DNA from: Arenicellales bacterium
GTDB taxonomy: Bacteria > Pseudomonadota > Gammaproteobacteria > Arenicellales > JAJDZL01
NCBI GenBank assembly: GCA_951813075.1
Contig: OX638343.1
Span: 1,523,999-1,587,998, forward strand
Direction of reading: 5' to 3'
DNA length: 64,000 nucleotides
This document shows, piece after piece, positions 63,480 through 64,000 of the stretch (within the stretch, counting starts at the first letter, position 1; the number at the start of each line of letters is the position of its first letter). Made by a program: the position numbers and the translations under genes. Below the pieces are notes generated by a model. That model had not been told where the DNA came from, did not search any database, and was given only the letters and a program-made list of their open reading frames with translations.

Positions 63480-64000
63480 TCAGAACAAATCATCAGCTGA
63501 AGTCTCATTGACTATAGGCTGCTGACCCACATACTCCACTTCTGCCGCAACAACTACAACTGGTGGTGTCGGTTCGGAACCCACAATGAACACCTCTCGC
63601 AGGCTGTTTGGCTCTTCAGGTGCAACCGCTTCCCCGGTTTCGGGATCAATTTGCATAGCCACAACATTATCCGGTAGTTCCAATTGTGTGTCAGGAGTTC
63701 CCTCAAGTGCCTCCGCCATGTAATCAATCCAGATCGGCAGTGCTGCCCGCGACCCGGCTTCATGTCGACCAAGATCAGATGGATTATCGAATCCAACCCA
63801 GACTGTGGTCACCAACTGTGAATTGAATCCGGAAAACCACGCGTCTTCAAAATCATTGGTCGTACCTGTCTTTCCTGCCAAGTCGGTACGTTTCAGTGAT
63901 TTGGCTTTCTTTGCTGTTCCGGACTGGACCACATCCCGCAACATATCGTGCATGACGTAGGCATTTGCAGACGAGATTACCCTCTCGGCGGGACGAACCA
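63480..64000 (-). CDS. mrcA: Penicillin-binding protein 1A, C-terminal part (cut by window edge)
   Basis: The 3' end of a class A PBP gene; the frame continues without interruption to the window edge (RVISSANAYVMHDMLRDVV), so the true start lies beyond 64000. The KTG box of the transpeptidase domain is present as AGKTGTTNDFEDAWFSGF, followed by VWVGFDNPSDLG and IWIDYMAEAL, the PBP1A pattern. The C-terminus has a short acidic/valine-rich tail. Full PBP1A polymerises and cross-links peptidoglycan. The call is secure for the family; mrcA versus another class A member is inferred. Confidence 0.85.
   Translation of the reverse strand, partial: VRPAERVISSANAYVMHDMLRDVVQSGTAKKAKSLKRTDLAGKTGTTNDFEDAWFSGFNSQLVTTVWVGFDNPSDLGRHEAGSRAALPIWIDYMAEALEGTPDTQLELPDNVVAMQIDPETGEAVAPEEPNSLREVFIVGSEPTPPVVVVAAEVEYVGQQPIVNETSADDLF

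Overview
The window looks like a chromosomal segment of a free-living, aerobic gammaproteobacterium with moderate G+C. The evidence is gene order: rsmD next to ftsY-ftsE-ftsX-rpoH, rsmB-fmt-def upstream of DUF4390-ntrY-ntrX-trkA-trkH, and coxB-coxA-ctaG-coxC followed by a DUF2909 gene, SURF1 and cyoE. The genus cannot be read from the sequence. A porin, an aa3-type oxidase, a split B12-dependent ribonucleotide reductase and a polyamine-type ABC importer would fit an aquatic heterotroph, but that is inference.

Layout. 0.6-7.1 kb: aa3-type cytochrome c oxidase with assembly factors and heme O synthase; no heme A synthase or Sco gene is present. 7.1-12.7 kb: purB, two tandem secreted paralogs of unknown function, an RluF-like pseudouridine synthase, pyrD and convergent argC. 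12.7-16.8 kb: a spermidine/putrescine-type ABC importer (potDBCA order) that ends in argC. 17.4-19.0 kb: a doubtful small gene and a porin. 19.3-27.9 kb: the most interesting metabolic block. A promoter with a palindromic operator drives a thiamine-diphosphate 2-hydroxyacyl-CoA lyase-like enzyme, a formyl-CoA transferase-like enzyme and a stand-alone homolog of the 10-formyl-THF hydrolase domain. These converge on an NAD-linked molybdenum formate dehydrogenase. 28.0-34.2 kb: split class II ribonucleotide reductase, then an orphan CbbQ/NorQ-type AAA+ ATPase with a VWA partner. 34.3-40.3 kb: Nudix hydrolase, coaD, rsmD, ftsYEX and rpoH, the last behind a perfect CIRCE operator. 40.3-43.0 kb: gene-poor, decayed DNA with an IS1595-family transposase remnant and a small membrane/SHOCT protein. 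43.0-46.5 kb: argF, a PuuD-like membrane protein with a 35-residue membrane ORF upstream, and argG. 46.5-49.9 kb: two nucleotide-sugar-type transferases and two LpxL-type acyltransferases in one run. 49.9-60.0 kb: trkH, trkA, ntrX, ntrY, DUF4390, rsmB, fmt, def. 60.2-64.0 kb: topA, a conserved hypothetical gene and the 3' part of a PBP1A gene cut by the window edge.

How the genes work together. In the 19-28 kb block, the CoA transferase could move CoA from formyl-CoA to an organic acid and release formate. The lyase would cleave the acyl-CoA and regenerate formyl-CoA, and formate dehydrogenase would oxidise formate to CO2 and NADH. The third enzyme, whose relatives pass a formyl group from 10-formyl-THF to a phosphopantetheine thiol, could connect formyl-CoA to the folate C1 pool. 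The substrate is unknown; oxalate or a 2-hydroxy acid are the candidates. The second strong point is the HrcA-type operator directly on the promoter of the heat-shock sigma factor gene.
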